Assembly: GCA_023091665.1 (NCBI GenBank)
Contig: JALJCQ010000003.1
Coordinates: 1,054,001-1,118,000 of the forward strand
DNA length: 64,000 nt
Direction of reading: 5' to 3'
From: Pythium myriotylum
Lineage: Eukaryota; Oomycota; Peronosporomycetes; Pythiales; Pythiaceae
Positions 11,315 to 22,400 of the stretch are shown piece by piece. A program made the position numbers and the translations under genes. Under the pieces are notes generated by a model that was not told the DNA's origin, did not search any database, and saw only the letters and a program-made list of their open reading frames with translations. Numbering within the stretch: the stretch's first letter is position 1; the number at the start of each line of letters is the position of its first letter.

Positions 11315-12728
11315 TCACGCGCTACGCTTCTTCCTTCCCACAAAAGTGTCCATGCCGTGAACTCCGCCACCCAAGAACACGACGCGGTCGAACCACGAGA
11401 CGGGGAGCAGCCGCGCGACACTCGGTAGCCACGGGACAACCAGTCCTCGCCACCCGGTGTAGCACGACACCACGAACTCTTCCCCGTCACGCATGGCATC
11501 CACAATGCGGTTGGCAGCTTCGCGCTCGGGTGTGGTTGGCAGAAGAAGCCGGGAGAGTCTTGCCGTCCAGTTGGATCCTTCCATGATGCCGAGAAACATC
11601 CCCGTGTCAATAGCATTCGGACACACGAGCAACGTCCGGATCTTGCTGAATCCATCACGCCACAGTTCCAGCCGCACTACGATGGGAAGAGATACGGTCA
11701 GGAAACAAGAATAGACCACCGGCCGTGGTAGCCAGGCACGTACAACAGTCGTGAAAAGCAGAGACGGCAGCCTTGCTGGAACAATAATCCGCGAGGTTGG
11801 CACCACTAATAAGTCCCATCTGGGAAGACGACACGCAATTCGGTATGAGTGTGATTGCCCGCTCCCACACCCTTGACAGCTGACATCGAGTGCGTTCTCC
11901 CCTTACCACTGACGAGACTGAGACAATAAGGCCGCCATCCGCGGATTGCTTCAGTAGAGGCAGCACGGCCTTCACCATCCAGATTTGCCCAAGTGTGTTT
12001 GTCTCGAAGGTTCTCCGAACCTGGCTTGCAGTGAGCTCGTCGACGCTGTGCCCTTGGACGATACCTGTGCGATGATCAGACCAAAGTAGACAGTGGACAT
12101 CCAGATTGATGCTCTACCTGCGTTGTTGATCAACACGCTGATGCATCTGGGTGACACGTCTTCAGCGATCTTCCGGATACACGCACGCACGGCGCTAACG
12201 TTTGAGAATCGTCAGTGCTGAAACCGGTTGCAGAGACTACGGACTTGAATTCAGATGGCGGTCCGCCACCTCGATCACTGAAGGCCCAGCCGTGTTCAAG
12301 CTCAGCACACACAAGTGTCCGGCCCTCTGCACTTTCCCACGGCCCCCCCCAACTGTGACGCGACGCTCCACATACCTTTCCTCGGACACATCACACTTGA
12401 AGACCCGAACCCGCCGGGCTTCTCCTTCCTCGGGGGCGTCTGGCTTCTGGCCCGTCGCTGGCGAGAAGACTCGCGTCAGTTGCAGTTGCAGCTCTTGCTC
12501 GGTCGCCGCGAGCGCCGTCTCGTCGATGTCCAGCAAGACGACGGTCACGCGTGGCACTCGCCGCAGGAGCGCGGCGGCGAGCTGCTTGCCGAGCCCGTGG
12601 GCGCCGCCCGTGATGACGACGACGCGTCCGCGCAGGTCGAAGGCGCGGCGGCGGCGGCGCGCGAGCCAGAGCGCGGCGCCCAGCGCCAGCAGCAGCGCCA
12701 GCACCACGGGTCCGTGGCTCGTCATCAC
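11315..12728 (-). CDS. Short-chain dehydrogenase/reductase, membrane-anchored (SDR16C-like), copy 2
   Basis: 341 residues in five exons (minus): 12728-12376, 12194-12118, 12064-11907, 11819-11744, 11676-11315 (1026 nt in frame). The hydrophobic N-terminal anchor (VVLALLLALGAALWLA) is followed by basic residues. The cofactor motif is TGGAHGLG, then CDVSEE, NNAG, the catalytic Ser in VSVSS, and YCSSK (Tyr/Lys). The tail motif RTLLVCPNAIDTGMF matches copy 1 at 5900. Introns fall at equivalent places in the two copies, so they are duplicates now in opposite orientation. Compared with copy 1 it has an insertion before CDVSEE (around SPATGQKPDAPEEGE). Probable ER or lipid-droplet oxidoreductase; substrate not known. 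Confidence 0.85.
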
Positions 12729-13445
12729 CCCAAGTGAGTGATGGTGAGAGCCGCCTCGAGTTCAGTTTCCCCGCGAAAGAGAATAGCGAGTTGCAGAGGA
12801 TTGCCCTTCGCAACCCCTTGCCCTTTCCAGCAGCAGCCACCATCGATAAATCTTTCGCAGACTCTGATACCTTATACTCGGCTAATGTTGCTCACTCTCG
12901 AGCGTGCAGAACGCTATGGCATGGCCTTTCTATAACCTCTGATATTGGATATCCGGTAGTCTGGTGGTCAGTGGAGCCATATCGACTTGTACATCGGATC
13001 CCGTCGCCCTCGCCGCGCTGACCCCAAGCCCCGCGCAGCAACTGCTGACCACAGCGCCCGGCCAAATGGCCGACGCGGCTTCCTTCAGCTGCCCGCATGA
13101 CCCGCGTTACTCGCTCAGGGCTACACCCATCCTCCCAGCTGGACGACGGGAAGCTTGGCTCGAGAGAGAGGCGTCGCGTGGTTGCAGGAGCGTGGGACCA
13201 AGGGTGCCGACAGTTGCGGCAGGGCTGCGCTTCTTCCAACAACCCACTTTCCCACCGAGGCCGCGCGACTCAGACGACGAGGTCACGACAAGACCCACTC
13301 TTCCCTCTGCGAGTCAGTTCATTCAGCGTTTGCGCCTGCACACCGCGAGTCGGGTGGGCCAGACACCAAGGGCTTTCTCGTGGAACGGCGGTCTCTCGCA
13401 CACTCTAGAACACGCACCGGCACGCGCAGACCCTCCGTCACAACA
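12729..13445. other. Divergent intergenic region between SDR copy 2 and the Cys/His-cluster gene, 717 bp
   Basis: Likely holds two promoters facing apart. A GCTCACTCTCG stretch near 12890 resembles an oomycete initiator. The plus-strand frame of the downstream gene stays open back to 13155, so an extended N-terminus cannot be excluded. Confidence 0.4.
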
Positions 13446-14039
13446 ATGGTTGCCGGCTCGGCGGCTTTCTTCCTCGAACACGGCGTGGCCACGTCCCCCA
13501 GCAACAAGTGCCGATACAAGACCGGCAAGTGCACCAACACGCGCTCCAGCAAGCGCAATGGCCAGCCGCACATGCTTTGCCTCTACCATCGCGACAAGGC
13601 CAACAAGATCCAGCGCAAGTTCGATCGTCAGAAGCGCCAGAGCGTACGCCAGAAGAAATCGGCGGCGAGCGGCGGCAGCTCACCCGTGCGTAGTTCAGCG
13701 CCATCTTCGATGATCATGGGTGGAGCGGCCGCCGCCTTTGCCAACTCCATGGCAAACGCCCCGGCGTCCTCGTTCACTGGCCTGCTCGCGCAACAGGACG
13801 TCGAAATCTACTCAGACTCGGAATCCAGTCGCTTCTCGACCGACAGTGAATCCAGCACCGTCTCGCTTGACCAGGTCTGGCGGGAGCTGCCCAACTCGGC
13901 GATGCTCCTGGAGCTCGGAGAGAACTACGGCTTCGGGTCTAGTTGTGCAAGCAGTGTCGCCACTCCGTCCCGGTACCACGGATCCGGGCCGCTCTCTCAC
14001 GAAGAAATCGATTTCCTCTACGCAGCCATGCTTGAGTGA
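13446..14039 (+). CDS. Small basic Cys/His-cluster protein (oomycete-type, unknown function)
   Basis: 197 residues, no intron seen. Start chosen at MVAGSAAFF (ACAATGG context), though the frame is open further upstream. Residues 22-48 hold a Cys/His cluster: C22, C29, H42, C45, H48 in the pattern C-x6-C-x12-H-x2-C-x2-H. A strongly basic helix containing QRKFDRQKR follows. I recognise this arrangement as a recurrent, uncharacterised motif of oomycete proteins. By analogy with plant WRC-type clusters it could bind zinc and nucleic acid, but that is inference. The rest is Ser-rich and acidic (YSDSESSRFSTDSESS), and the protein ends in SHEEIDFLYAAMLE, an acidic-aromatic tail of the sort seen in activation domains. 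A transcription regulator is one possible role. Confidence 0.72.
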   Translation: MVAGSAAFFLEHGVATSPSNKCRYKTGKCTNTRSSKRNGQPHMLCLYHRDKANKIQRKFDRQKRQSVRQKKSAASGGSSPVRSSAPSSMIMGGAAAAFANSMANAPASSFTGLLAQQDVEIYSDSESSRFSTDSESSTVSLDQVWRELPNSAMLLELGENYGFGSSCASSVATPSRYHGSGPLSHEEIDFLYAAMLE

Positions 14040-14498
14040 TTACGGCTATCGCACGAGCAAGCCGCAGTCTGGTCGAGAGAGCTGGCTCAGAGCAAGTGCT
14101 GCAAGAGCCCTTCGTCGAGACCACGCTATGGCGTGGATGGGTTAGGATGATCGTAGTAAATTCAAGCGGTGGAGTTTTTGTGTGTGAATGGATGTGCAGT
14201 TTGTGTGGTCCTCGTCGTGTGTTGATCCGAAAAGGGACCCGATGTGTCACGCAGTTATAAAGGGTGATGCCGTGGGATGATGTCGTCGCTGCAATCTCCA
14301 AAGGTCGCGGCTACTCAACTCACTCGTTTCAGTTCTCCAGGGTGGGAATCACCCGGCCTGCCATCTCCAGCCTCTGTGCGCACCGCGAATATACACGCTC
14401 GGAGACCTGCGGGCGTCAATGACTAGGAGAAGCGGCCTGCTGCCTGTCCGCAAGTTCTGCTTCTCGACAATTGACGCCACGTTGGGGGCAAGTGGACT
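14040..14498. other. Intergenic region, 459 bp
   Basis: Contains CAACTCACTCGTTTC near 14317-14330, which partly matches the oomycete initiator plus flanking element and lies about 170 bp before the next ATG. Nothing else recognised. Confidence 0.35.
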
Positions 14499-17147
14499 AT
14501 GGCTGTCGAGCCACCCGCTTCCTCTCCGCCTCTGCTCGTTCTCTCCTCACCGCAATCGTCGGCAACAGCATCTCCACATCACAGCGAGCACCACAGAGGA
14601 AGCAGAAGCAATGGCCAGCGAGTGAGCTCCCTGGTGTCTGCTCGCTCAGCCTCCGTACCATGGCTGCTTGCATCGTCCCCGACCGCTCGTTTGGCAGTTG
14701 ACCTGTCTCCAAACCACCTCAAACTCCTCTACCTCATCAGCTTGTACGCCATCGCCGCCAACTCAACCAAGATCAATGAGCGTTGGATCCGGCATATTCC
14801 TCTGCTTGTGCTCATGTTCGAGGGTATCGTGCGTGGCGCCTTCGGATTTGACTACGCGCCAGCCTCGATGCCGCTAAGTTTCAAGGGCAAGACGTTGCGG
14901 AGATGGATCAACATATCTCGCGAGGGCAAGGCCGCGATTGATGACCTTTGGGAGTTGCGGTTGATCAACGGCATTAAGCTCTCAAGCGATGACTTCCAAC
15001 CTGTCACTGCGTACCAAGTATCTTCCCGAGGGCTTGCCGTACTGGAGCGAGTGCCGTCACGGATGCGGGAAGAAGTCGATGCATTTATTTATCCGCCTTC
15101 CACCTTCGAGAGACGGCTGATGCAAGTGAGCTACGATGGATCGCGGTTTGTGTTACGCGCTGGCGCGTTCACCAAGCTCAGCGAGATCACCGAAAGCGAG
15201 GATGTCTCTTATGTCTCTAGTCCATTCCTCCCAGCGTGCCTTCGTTCACGAGGGTACTATCGCATAGACACACGCAGCAACCGGCACCGAGCAAAAGAGT
15301 GCGCAACTGGATCCACGAACATCGGTAAATTGACCTCAGAGGCCATTACGCTCGGCGACGTGTACTCACTCGTAGGTGAATGGGTGCCATTCGGCTCGAA
15401 CCAAATCGTGGCGCTCAACGAGCGCATGGGAGCGCTCGACCGATGTCAGGGCGGTATCCTCACAAGCTACATTGACAGTGCACCAACGGACGCGCAGTTC
15501 GAAGTACCCGTTGGTCAGACCCAGGTCCGAATCCTTGACTACGATTTCGTTCACTTCATCAATTTCGAGGCTGAGAGTCACTTCCCAGAGACCTCTGGGA
15601 TCGTGCAAATTGAACATTTTGGTATGCACCTGAACTCGGATGGGTCGCTCATCTACGGAATCAAAGTTGAAGCAATCCTTGACCGCCAGGAGGATGATAT
15701 CTGCATCGACCATTTAGCACGGCTCCTTGTCGACGTCCACCAGGACTCGTCAATGCTTGTGAACGACCTTCTCTCCCGGTACCAGCTCAGTTTGCTCAAT
15801 ATGCTTTATCTCGGAGACTCGTTTCAACGAAATAAGTACAACTGCATCGTCGCTACTCGAATCGAGCCAAAGCTACCCGCTGTCGAATACCTTCGAAACC
15901 CGGCGCTCGCAAACGAACTAGCACAAGTGCTCGGTGATATCCATGCCTGCTACGACCTAAGCCCCCAGGACCTACTTATCGTGGGAAAAGCAGGCTGCCT
16001 CGTATGCGGTCCTCATGTCTTTCGCTTCGAGAATGTGCTCACGAAATATGTTGGTCTCGTATGCCGCGACATCTTCATCAAGAATTTCTTCGCACGGACA
16101 TTTGTGCTAGACGCGACTCTGCGCGATATTCGCCAAATGTTGCACGTGGTGCATCGAGAGCCCGCCGTGGCACTTCAGGTGCGAGAACAGCTTGCTGTCG
16201 CATCTAAAGACACGATTCTGCTCGCTGAAACACTCGAGTACTTGCTTGATTCACTCGAGGATCTCCAACTCACTTGCGTGTGCAGTTCGGGCTCCTTCCT
16301 TAGTGGGCAGACAGACGCAGACGTCGAAGCCGCACTGATGCAGGTGCTATCGCTTCAGCAACTCAAGAGCCAAACCATTATGCGCTGCCATGATTCGATC
16401 AAACTGATGGAGAATTCCATGCTACAACTCGAGCAACTGCAAATGATTTCCGACTCGAGCACGACAACCCAGCTTGAGATCGCATGTCAACGCGTTCATC
16501 TCAACACCCGCGAGCTGATCAACTCGTTTTCGCACCAATACAGCACGCGCCTCACGCTGCAGTCACTGCAGTATGTTGTGAGCGGGCTTTTCGTCTTTGA
16601 CGTCATCGACCGAATTACAGGCTCAACTTTTCATGCGCACTTGCCGCAGTGGGCACTCGATTGGCTGGTGGATCCAGTTCTCTCTCAGCCCTTCCTCTGG
16701 TGGGGGATCAACATGATCGTCTATGCGTTGGTGCTTTGGCTTGTGTACACTGCCGCCGGTGTCGCGGAGCGCCAGCCGCTCGGGTGGTGCACCGTCCAGT
16801 CGGAGCTGAACTGTTCCTTCCACGTCGAGGCCCTCGAAGCACTACTTGAGCGCCGGACTGTCTGTAACGTCATATCAACTCAAGTTGGCGCGACGACCGG
16901 CAGCGCGTCTTCGCGATTTCGTTCGGTCCAGTGGCGAGAGACCGACGCGGCGACGTGGGCGCAGGCCGCGCCAGTAGTCGAGTTGGTCTACGACGAGAAG
17001 CACGCATTCGCGCTCTTCGTGTCACTGCAGTTCGACACCAAGACGGCGCTGCGCGAAGAAGAGTACCTCGCGCTCTTTCAGGACCTGCTTGTGCGCCACG
17101 AAGTGCTCGGGGCGTCTGACAAGAAGAAAGAGCGGGCGTCGACCTGA
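14499..17147 (+). CDS. Unrecognised 882-residue membrane protein
   Basis: Long intronless frame with convincing coding character, but I do not recognise the family. The first ~65 residues are Ser/Pro-rich and low complexity; the conserved-looking part starts at LSPNHLKLLYLISLYAIA, a hydrophobic segment. The long central portion (about residues 100-680) is soluble-looking and mixed alpha/beta. Two hydrophobic stretches near the C-terminus look membrane-spanning: one around YVVSGLFVFDVIDRI (about 690-705), the other around WWGINMIVYALVLWLVYTAA (about 730-755). A region at about 600-680 (QLKSQTIMRCHD onward) is helical and may form a coiled coil. The start is uncertain: a 5' intron could replace the low-complexity N-terminus. 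Confidence 0.7.
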   Translation: MAVEPPASSPPLLVLSSPQSSATASPHHSEHHRGSRSNGQRVSSLVSARSASVPWLLASSPTARLAVDLSPNHLKLLYLISLYAIAANSTKINERWIRHIPLLVLMFEGIVRGAFGFDYAPASMPLSFKGKTLRRWINISREGKAAIDDLWELRLINGIKLSSDDFQPVTAYQVSSRGLAVLERVPSRMREEVDAFIYPPSTFERRLMQVSYDGSRFVLRAGAFTKLSEITESEDVSYVSSPFLPACLRSRGYYRIDTRSNRHRAKECATGSTNIGKLTSEAITLGDVYSLVGEWVPFGSNQIVALNERMGALDRCQGGILTSYIDSAPTDAQFEVPVGQTQVRILDYDFVHFINFEAESHFPETSGIVQIEHFGMHLNSDGSLIYGIKVEAILDRQEDDICIDHLARLLVDVHQDSSMLVNDLLSRYQLSLLNMLYLGDSFQRNKYNCIVATRIEPKLPAVEYLRNPALANELAQVLGDIHACYDLSPQDLLIVGKAGCLVCGPHVFRFENVLTKYVGLVCRDIFIKNFFARTFVLDATLRDIRQMLHVVHREPAVALQVREQLAVASKDTILLAETLEYLLDSLEDLQLTCVCSSGSFLSGQTDADVEAALMQVLSLQQLKSQTIMRCHDSIKLMENSMLQLEQLQMISDSSTTTQLEIACQRVHLNTRELINSFSHQYSTRLTLQSLQYVVSGLFVFDVIDRITGSTFHAHLPQWALDWLVDPVLSQPFLWWGINMIVYALVLWLVYTAAGVAERQPLGWCTVQSELNCSFHVEALEALLERRTVCNVISTQVGATTGSASSRFRSVQWRETDAATWAQAAPVVELVYDEKHAFALFVSLQFDTKTALREEEYLALFQDLLVRHEVLGASDKKKERAST

Positions 17148-17308
17148 GCTCAGCTCCAGTGTACCATAGTTAGGCAAATGTAGCCATTTCTTCGCCAGCT
17201 CACCGTGTTTGTCACTCGATCTCACCTCGTTTTGCTGTTCACGTCAGCATCAGCGACACTTGAAGTTCCGCTCTGGAGGTGAATCCACCCACTATCGAGC
17301 GGCGCAGC

Positions 17309-18862
17309 ATGCTCCAGCGGCTGCTGCTGACGGCGCGCGATGCGCTCGCGCGGCGCCACATGCCCGCGCAGGTCCGTGCGCGCGACACGCGGCTCGCGTT
17401 CACGGAGATTCTGGTGCGTGTCGGTGCGCAGGAGGCCGAGCGGCGGTCGCGCGCTCACGCGTCTGTGGTCGGGACAGGGCGAGGAGAGTCTCAAGGGCCA
17501 CATGCTGCCGACGGGGCCCATCCTGGAGCTGATGGACGTGCTCGCCGGTGAGATCTCGGGGCGGTGCGTGCAAACGCTGCTGTGGTGGCCTGGGGGCAGC
17601 CGAGTAACCTGCGTCTGTGATGATCAGTGTGGCGTCGCCACCCACCGCGACCATCTCGTTCGATCGAGTGGACCTCGTGCGCCCAGTGTTCCACGGAGAT
17701 CTCGTGCGCATCGAGGGCGAAGTCATTAGCACGGGGAACTCATCCATCGCCATCCACGTATGCGGCTTCACATCCACTCGAGTTGGCGCGTTTGTACTTA
17801 TTGGTTCTTGAGCGCTTTTCTTCAACAGATCTGTGGCTACCGCCACGATCTTCAGACGAACAAGTACCAACATACCCATAGTGGCATCGTGACGATGGTC
17901 GCGATAGATCGGTTTGGTCGATCGCGTAAAGGACTTCCGCGTCTCTTTGATGACGACCGCGCCGAGTACTGCGAAAGGATGCGGGAAACTGCCAAGCAGC
18001 GACTCGCGCTGGCTGCGCGGTGGCGCAAAGAACAGGCTCAAGTGGATGCGCTGCAACACATCAAAGCCGACGACATACGCATGCTCGTGGACGGGAAGGA
18101 ACAATTCGTGTCCGTGAGAGACACGGAGCTTGAGCTTCGCAAGTGGTTCCTCCCGAAGCATCTCAACATCAACAACACGCTATTCGGTGGCGATCTGCTA
18201 ACGTGGATGGATAAAGCGGCTCTCTACTGTGCACGCATCTTCACAAAGAACGAGAAGATGGTCACGACCGCGATGAACCGCGTGTTGTTCAAGTTGCCGA
18301 TTCTGGCGACGGATGTTGTCACGCTGAAGGCGCGAGTTGTCAACGTTCGGTGAGTCACTTCGATGTGGGAAAACGACGATCGAGCACGTCACGATCGCTG
18401 ACACGTTATGTGGCTTCCGTGAGCCAGGCGCTACAGATTGGAGGTCGAGGTCGAAGTTTTTGTCACGGCGATGGGGGAGACCACCTCACGAAAGTCTCAT
18501 ACTGGGTAAGATCGAGCTCCATTGAGTCGTCCGATTGGATTTTCGCTGACATCATGCTCCTGGCGTGTGGCTGTAGGTACTTCACGGTGTTGAACATCGA
18601 CGTGGGGAATCACTTGAAGGAGATCACGAAAGGACTTCGAGCCGACGAAGACGACCAAGATGCAATGAAGCTCCTGCTCAAGGCTCAGAAGAGATACGAG
18701 TTTGAGGACGAGGACTCGGCTTTGATGCGGCTGAAGCCCCTCGAGCTTTCCCTCCAAAACGCCGTGCAGGACACGCAAATGGCCGGCGTCCACTTGAACC
18801 AGCCACAACGGAAGGGCGGCGCCCCGCACTTGGCGTATGCATTGCGTGGAGGAAAAGACTAG
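17309..18862 (+). CDS. Acyl-CoA thioesterase, double hotdog (ACOT9-like), copy 3
   Basis: 398 residues, six exons: 17309-17413, 17478-17563, 17628-17757, 17829-18349, 18437-18505, 18577-18862 (1197 nt in frame). The N-terminus [18 protein letters not shown] is basic and looks like a mitochondrial presequence. The first hotdog contains [15 protein letters not shown] and [10 protein letters not shown], the second [15 protein letters not shown]. The C-terminal strand LEVEVEVFV is followed by HTGYFTVLN. It has an intron inside IH-ICG that neither other copy has, shares the first intron with copy 1 and the HTG-YF intron with copy 2. It lies 14 kb from the tandem pair, separated by unrelated genes, and 161 bp after the unrecognised membrane protein. 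Expected to hydrolyse acyl-CoA; substrate unknown. Confidence 0.87.
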
Positions 18863-19416
18863 AACCCATGAAGCAGACGAGGAGATCGATGTCGGAACAG
18901 GAGAATGCGTTGTGTTTGATGATCATGGTCCGATCCGTCTTTGAAAGATGATTCTCGGTTTAACAATCGGATATGGGAGGTCTCCTGGTATGTCCCGGCT
19001 GTGCACAGCAAATTGTCTGCAATGGAGAAGATAATCCGTTTTATATGCTCACTTTAGAACGTGTAAAAAGGACTTACGCAACCATCGACTCCCGGAATCG
19101 TCCGATCTCGGTTCCTTCGGCGACCGCATTCAGTATGCCAAGCGATCTGCGACCTGCCAGCTCGTGGGAGGGCTGCGAGGCCTCAAGGCGTCCTGTGCCG
19201 GCTGTGCTCGGCCGTCGGAGAGCGCCGATTTTCATTGGTCGCAGATTCGAAGATTGGAAACTCCATCTGGCGGGCTGACTCCAGAGAGTGGAGCGACTGG
19301 CATGTCGCTAATTGAGTACTTGAACATGGAGAGAGAATGGCATGGAAGTCTCATCTCCAGCCCAGGTGCCTCGGAGCGAAGCGTCATTTCGGAATCCCTC
19401 GCGATCCTTGTCGGCC
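18863..19416. other. Intergenic region upstream of ABCC transporter A, 554 bp
   Basis: Contains GCTCACTTTAG near 19048, initiator-like but far from the ATG, and the closer element described at 19383. No gene recognised. Confidence 0.4.
19383..19396 (+). promoter_or_regulatory. Initiator-like element of transporter A
   Basis: GTCATTTCGGAATC fits the oomycete initiator core (YCAYTYY) with a short downstream element, about 20-35 bp before the chosen ATG at 19417. Its position supports that start over the in-frame ATG at 19342. Sequence match only. Confidence 0.35.
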
Positions 19417-22400
19417 ATGGCGTGGGGCAGAAAGAAGCCCGACGACGTCTACGTGGCCGCGCAGACGCCGCGGGAGGGCGCCGCCGAGGCGGACAGTTGG
19501 AGGACCGACCTCACGAGTCCGCTCGACCGCGTCGGATGGCTCTCCCAGTTCACGCTCTGGTGGGTCAACGCCTCGATCGTGCGCGGCTACAAGACGCCGC
19601 TCGAAGAGAGCGACGTCTGGGAGCTGCCGCAGACCGACAAGGCTGCCGTGCTGCAGCGGCGATTCGATGGGCAGTACGCGGAGACCGCTGCGCTCCACCG
19701 CAAGGCCGGCCTCGCGACCCCTCCATCCATCTATCAGGCCATGTGGAGCTCCACCAAGGACAAAATGGGCGCTGCAATCGTGCTTCAGCTCGTCAGCTCG
19801 GCCGCCAACTTGCTGCAGCCGCTGCTCATCAAGGCGCTGCTCCAGAACTTGCGCGGCGAAGTCAACTTCTTCGGCATCTCCTCCGGCTACACCCTTGCGG
19901 CGCTCTTGGCCGTCGCCTCGAGTCTCGGCGTGCAGACGCTCGACAGCGGCATGTACCTGACTGTTCGCTCAGGTATCAATGCCCGAATGATCGTCGTCAA
20001 CAGCGTCTACCAGAAGCTTCTACGACTAACGTCGTCGGCGCGACTCGCCATGAATAGCGGAGACATCATCACGCTCGCGGGAGTCGACAGTGATCGGCTC
20101 TTTGAAGCGTACGCGATCGGTGTGTGGGCTATCATCTCGCCCATCGTCGTGTTCTCCGCGTGTGTGATCATGGGCTTCCTCATGAGCTTCTCCGTCGCTG
20201 TCGCGGCGGGTGTAGGCTCCTGCTGCATCCTCGTCTACGCGGTCACCAACTCGCGCAAGATCGGTCGGACGCGCCGCAAGATCCTCGAGGTCGCTGGCGA
20301 GCGTGTTAAGGTGACCAACGAAGTGCTTCAGGGCATCCGTGTCATTAAGATGTACGCGTGGGAGCAATCCATCTCCGAACGAGTGGCCGAGGTCCGCGGG
20401 CGCGAAGTACAGCTGCTGCGCCGATACGACTACTTGCGCGTGACCAACCTCATCGTGCTCACGTACGCGCAGACCTTCCTCACCGCCATTTGTTTCATCG
20501 TCTACGTGTATGAAGGCAACACGCTGACCGTGCCGACCACGTTCGCGTTCCTGGCGCTAGTGAACGCGTGCGGCCGGCCGTTTGCCATCTTCTCTAACGC
20601 AGTGGTCTACAGCTCCGAGGGTTGGGCCTCGATGCAGCGCATCGCCAAGTTCCTCGCTGCCGACGAGGTCAACTTTGACCACGGCAGCTCCGACATGCTC
20701 CCCGTGGTCGACGGCGAACCCATCGTCGACATCCGCGACGCCGACTTCACGTGGCTGGTTCGGGGCTCGCCAGACCTGATTACCGAGACGGCGACTCGCC
20801 CGACGCTGCGCAATGTCAACCTTTCCATCGCACCTGGCTCGCTCACGATCGTCGTCGGCGCCGTCGGCAGTGGCAAGTCGAGCCTCGTGAGCGCCCTGTT
20901 AGGCGAAATGGACCAGCTGCGAGGCTCACGCGTGGTGCGAGGCGCTGTCGCGTACGCGAGCCAGCAGGCGTGGATCCAGCACAACTCGGTGCGCGGCAAC
21001 ATCCTCTTCGGAGCGCCGTTTGATGCTGAACACTACGAGCGCGTCATCTCGGCGTGCCAGCTGCGCTCGGATCTGAGCATCTTGGACCACGGCGACTTGA
21101 CGGAGATCGGCGAGCGAGGCATCAACCTGAGCGGCGGCCAGAAAGCCCGAGTCAGTCTTGCTCGAACCATGTACCGGCGCAACGTTGACTTCGTCGTGCT
21201 CGACGATCCGCTCAGCGCTCTGGATGTCCACGTGGCGAACGCGGTGTTTTTCGAGTGTGTGAAGGGCCTGGCAGCCTCGAAGACACGCCTGCTCGTGCTC
21301 AACGCGCATTACCACCTGCTCAAGCACGCTGATCGCATCATCATGCTTTCGGATGGTGAGATCGTCGCCGACGGAACGTACGACGAGGTGAGAACACAGT
21401 TCGCGTTCCTTGAAGACCAAGCTCACGAGAAGGCACTCGCCGCAGACTCGAACAAGATGGAGCTTGATAGCAGCAACGCCCAAGCCGACACCGACTATGC
21501 AGATGTGCTGGACGACGAAGTGGCGGAGGTAACTTCATCTTACGTGGCCGACAGCTTGAACTTTGTCGAGAACCCGGAAACCGTGGAGCGTGCGAGCTTC
21601 TCGACGGAGATTTCACGAGCCTCGCGCATCTCTCGTCGCAGTAATAGGACTCAATCGCATGTAGCTGCGGAGACCAAGCCTGACGACAAGAACGGCAATA
21701 CCATGATGCTTGCGGAAGATCGAGCGGTGGGATCGATCACTTGGCGCACTTATGTGTCGTTCCTCGAGACGTCAGGATTCAACGGCGTCGCACTGCTCGT
21801 GATCTTGCTGCTCGTCTTTGCATCGACCCAGTGCGGCTCGGTCGCAGCCGACTACTTTGTCACGTACTGGTCGAATGGCTCGTTGGATCAGTACAGCCAG
21901 AAGGCGCTTGTCTGGATTTACGTGGGTGTCGCCGCCAGTGCAGTGACGCTGGGGATCCTGCGCGCTGCTCTCTTTGTCGAGATCTGCCTCAAACTGGCGA
22001 AAATCGTCCACGCCAAGTACTTTGCCAAGGTATTGTATGCTCCAATCAATACGTTCTTCGACGTGACGCCAATCGGGCGCGTGCTCAATCGCTTCTCGCG
22101 AGACCTCGACCAGATCGACAACCCGCTGCCTTACTACACACTGCAGTATTTGATCTACTCGGTGATCGTATTGTCTGTTCTCGTGGTGTGTGCCGTCACG
22201 ACTCCAACGACATTAATCTTGTACGGTCCCCTTCTGTATGCCAGCAGCATCGTCCAAAAGTACGCTCTCGCTTCAACTCGCGAACTGAAACGATTGGATG
22301 GAGTGACACGCACGCCGTTTCTGAACCTCATCTCTGAGACGATCAACGGGATTGAGAGCATCCGCTCGTTCCGCATGACGAAAGATTTTTCTTCCAAGTG

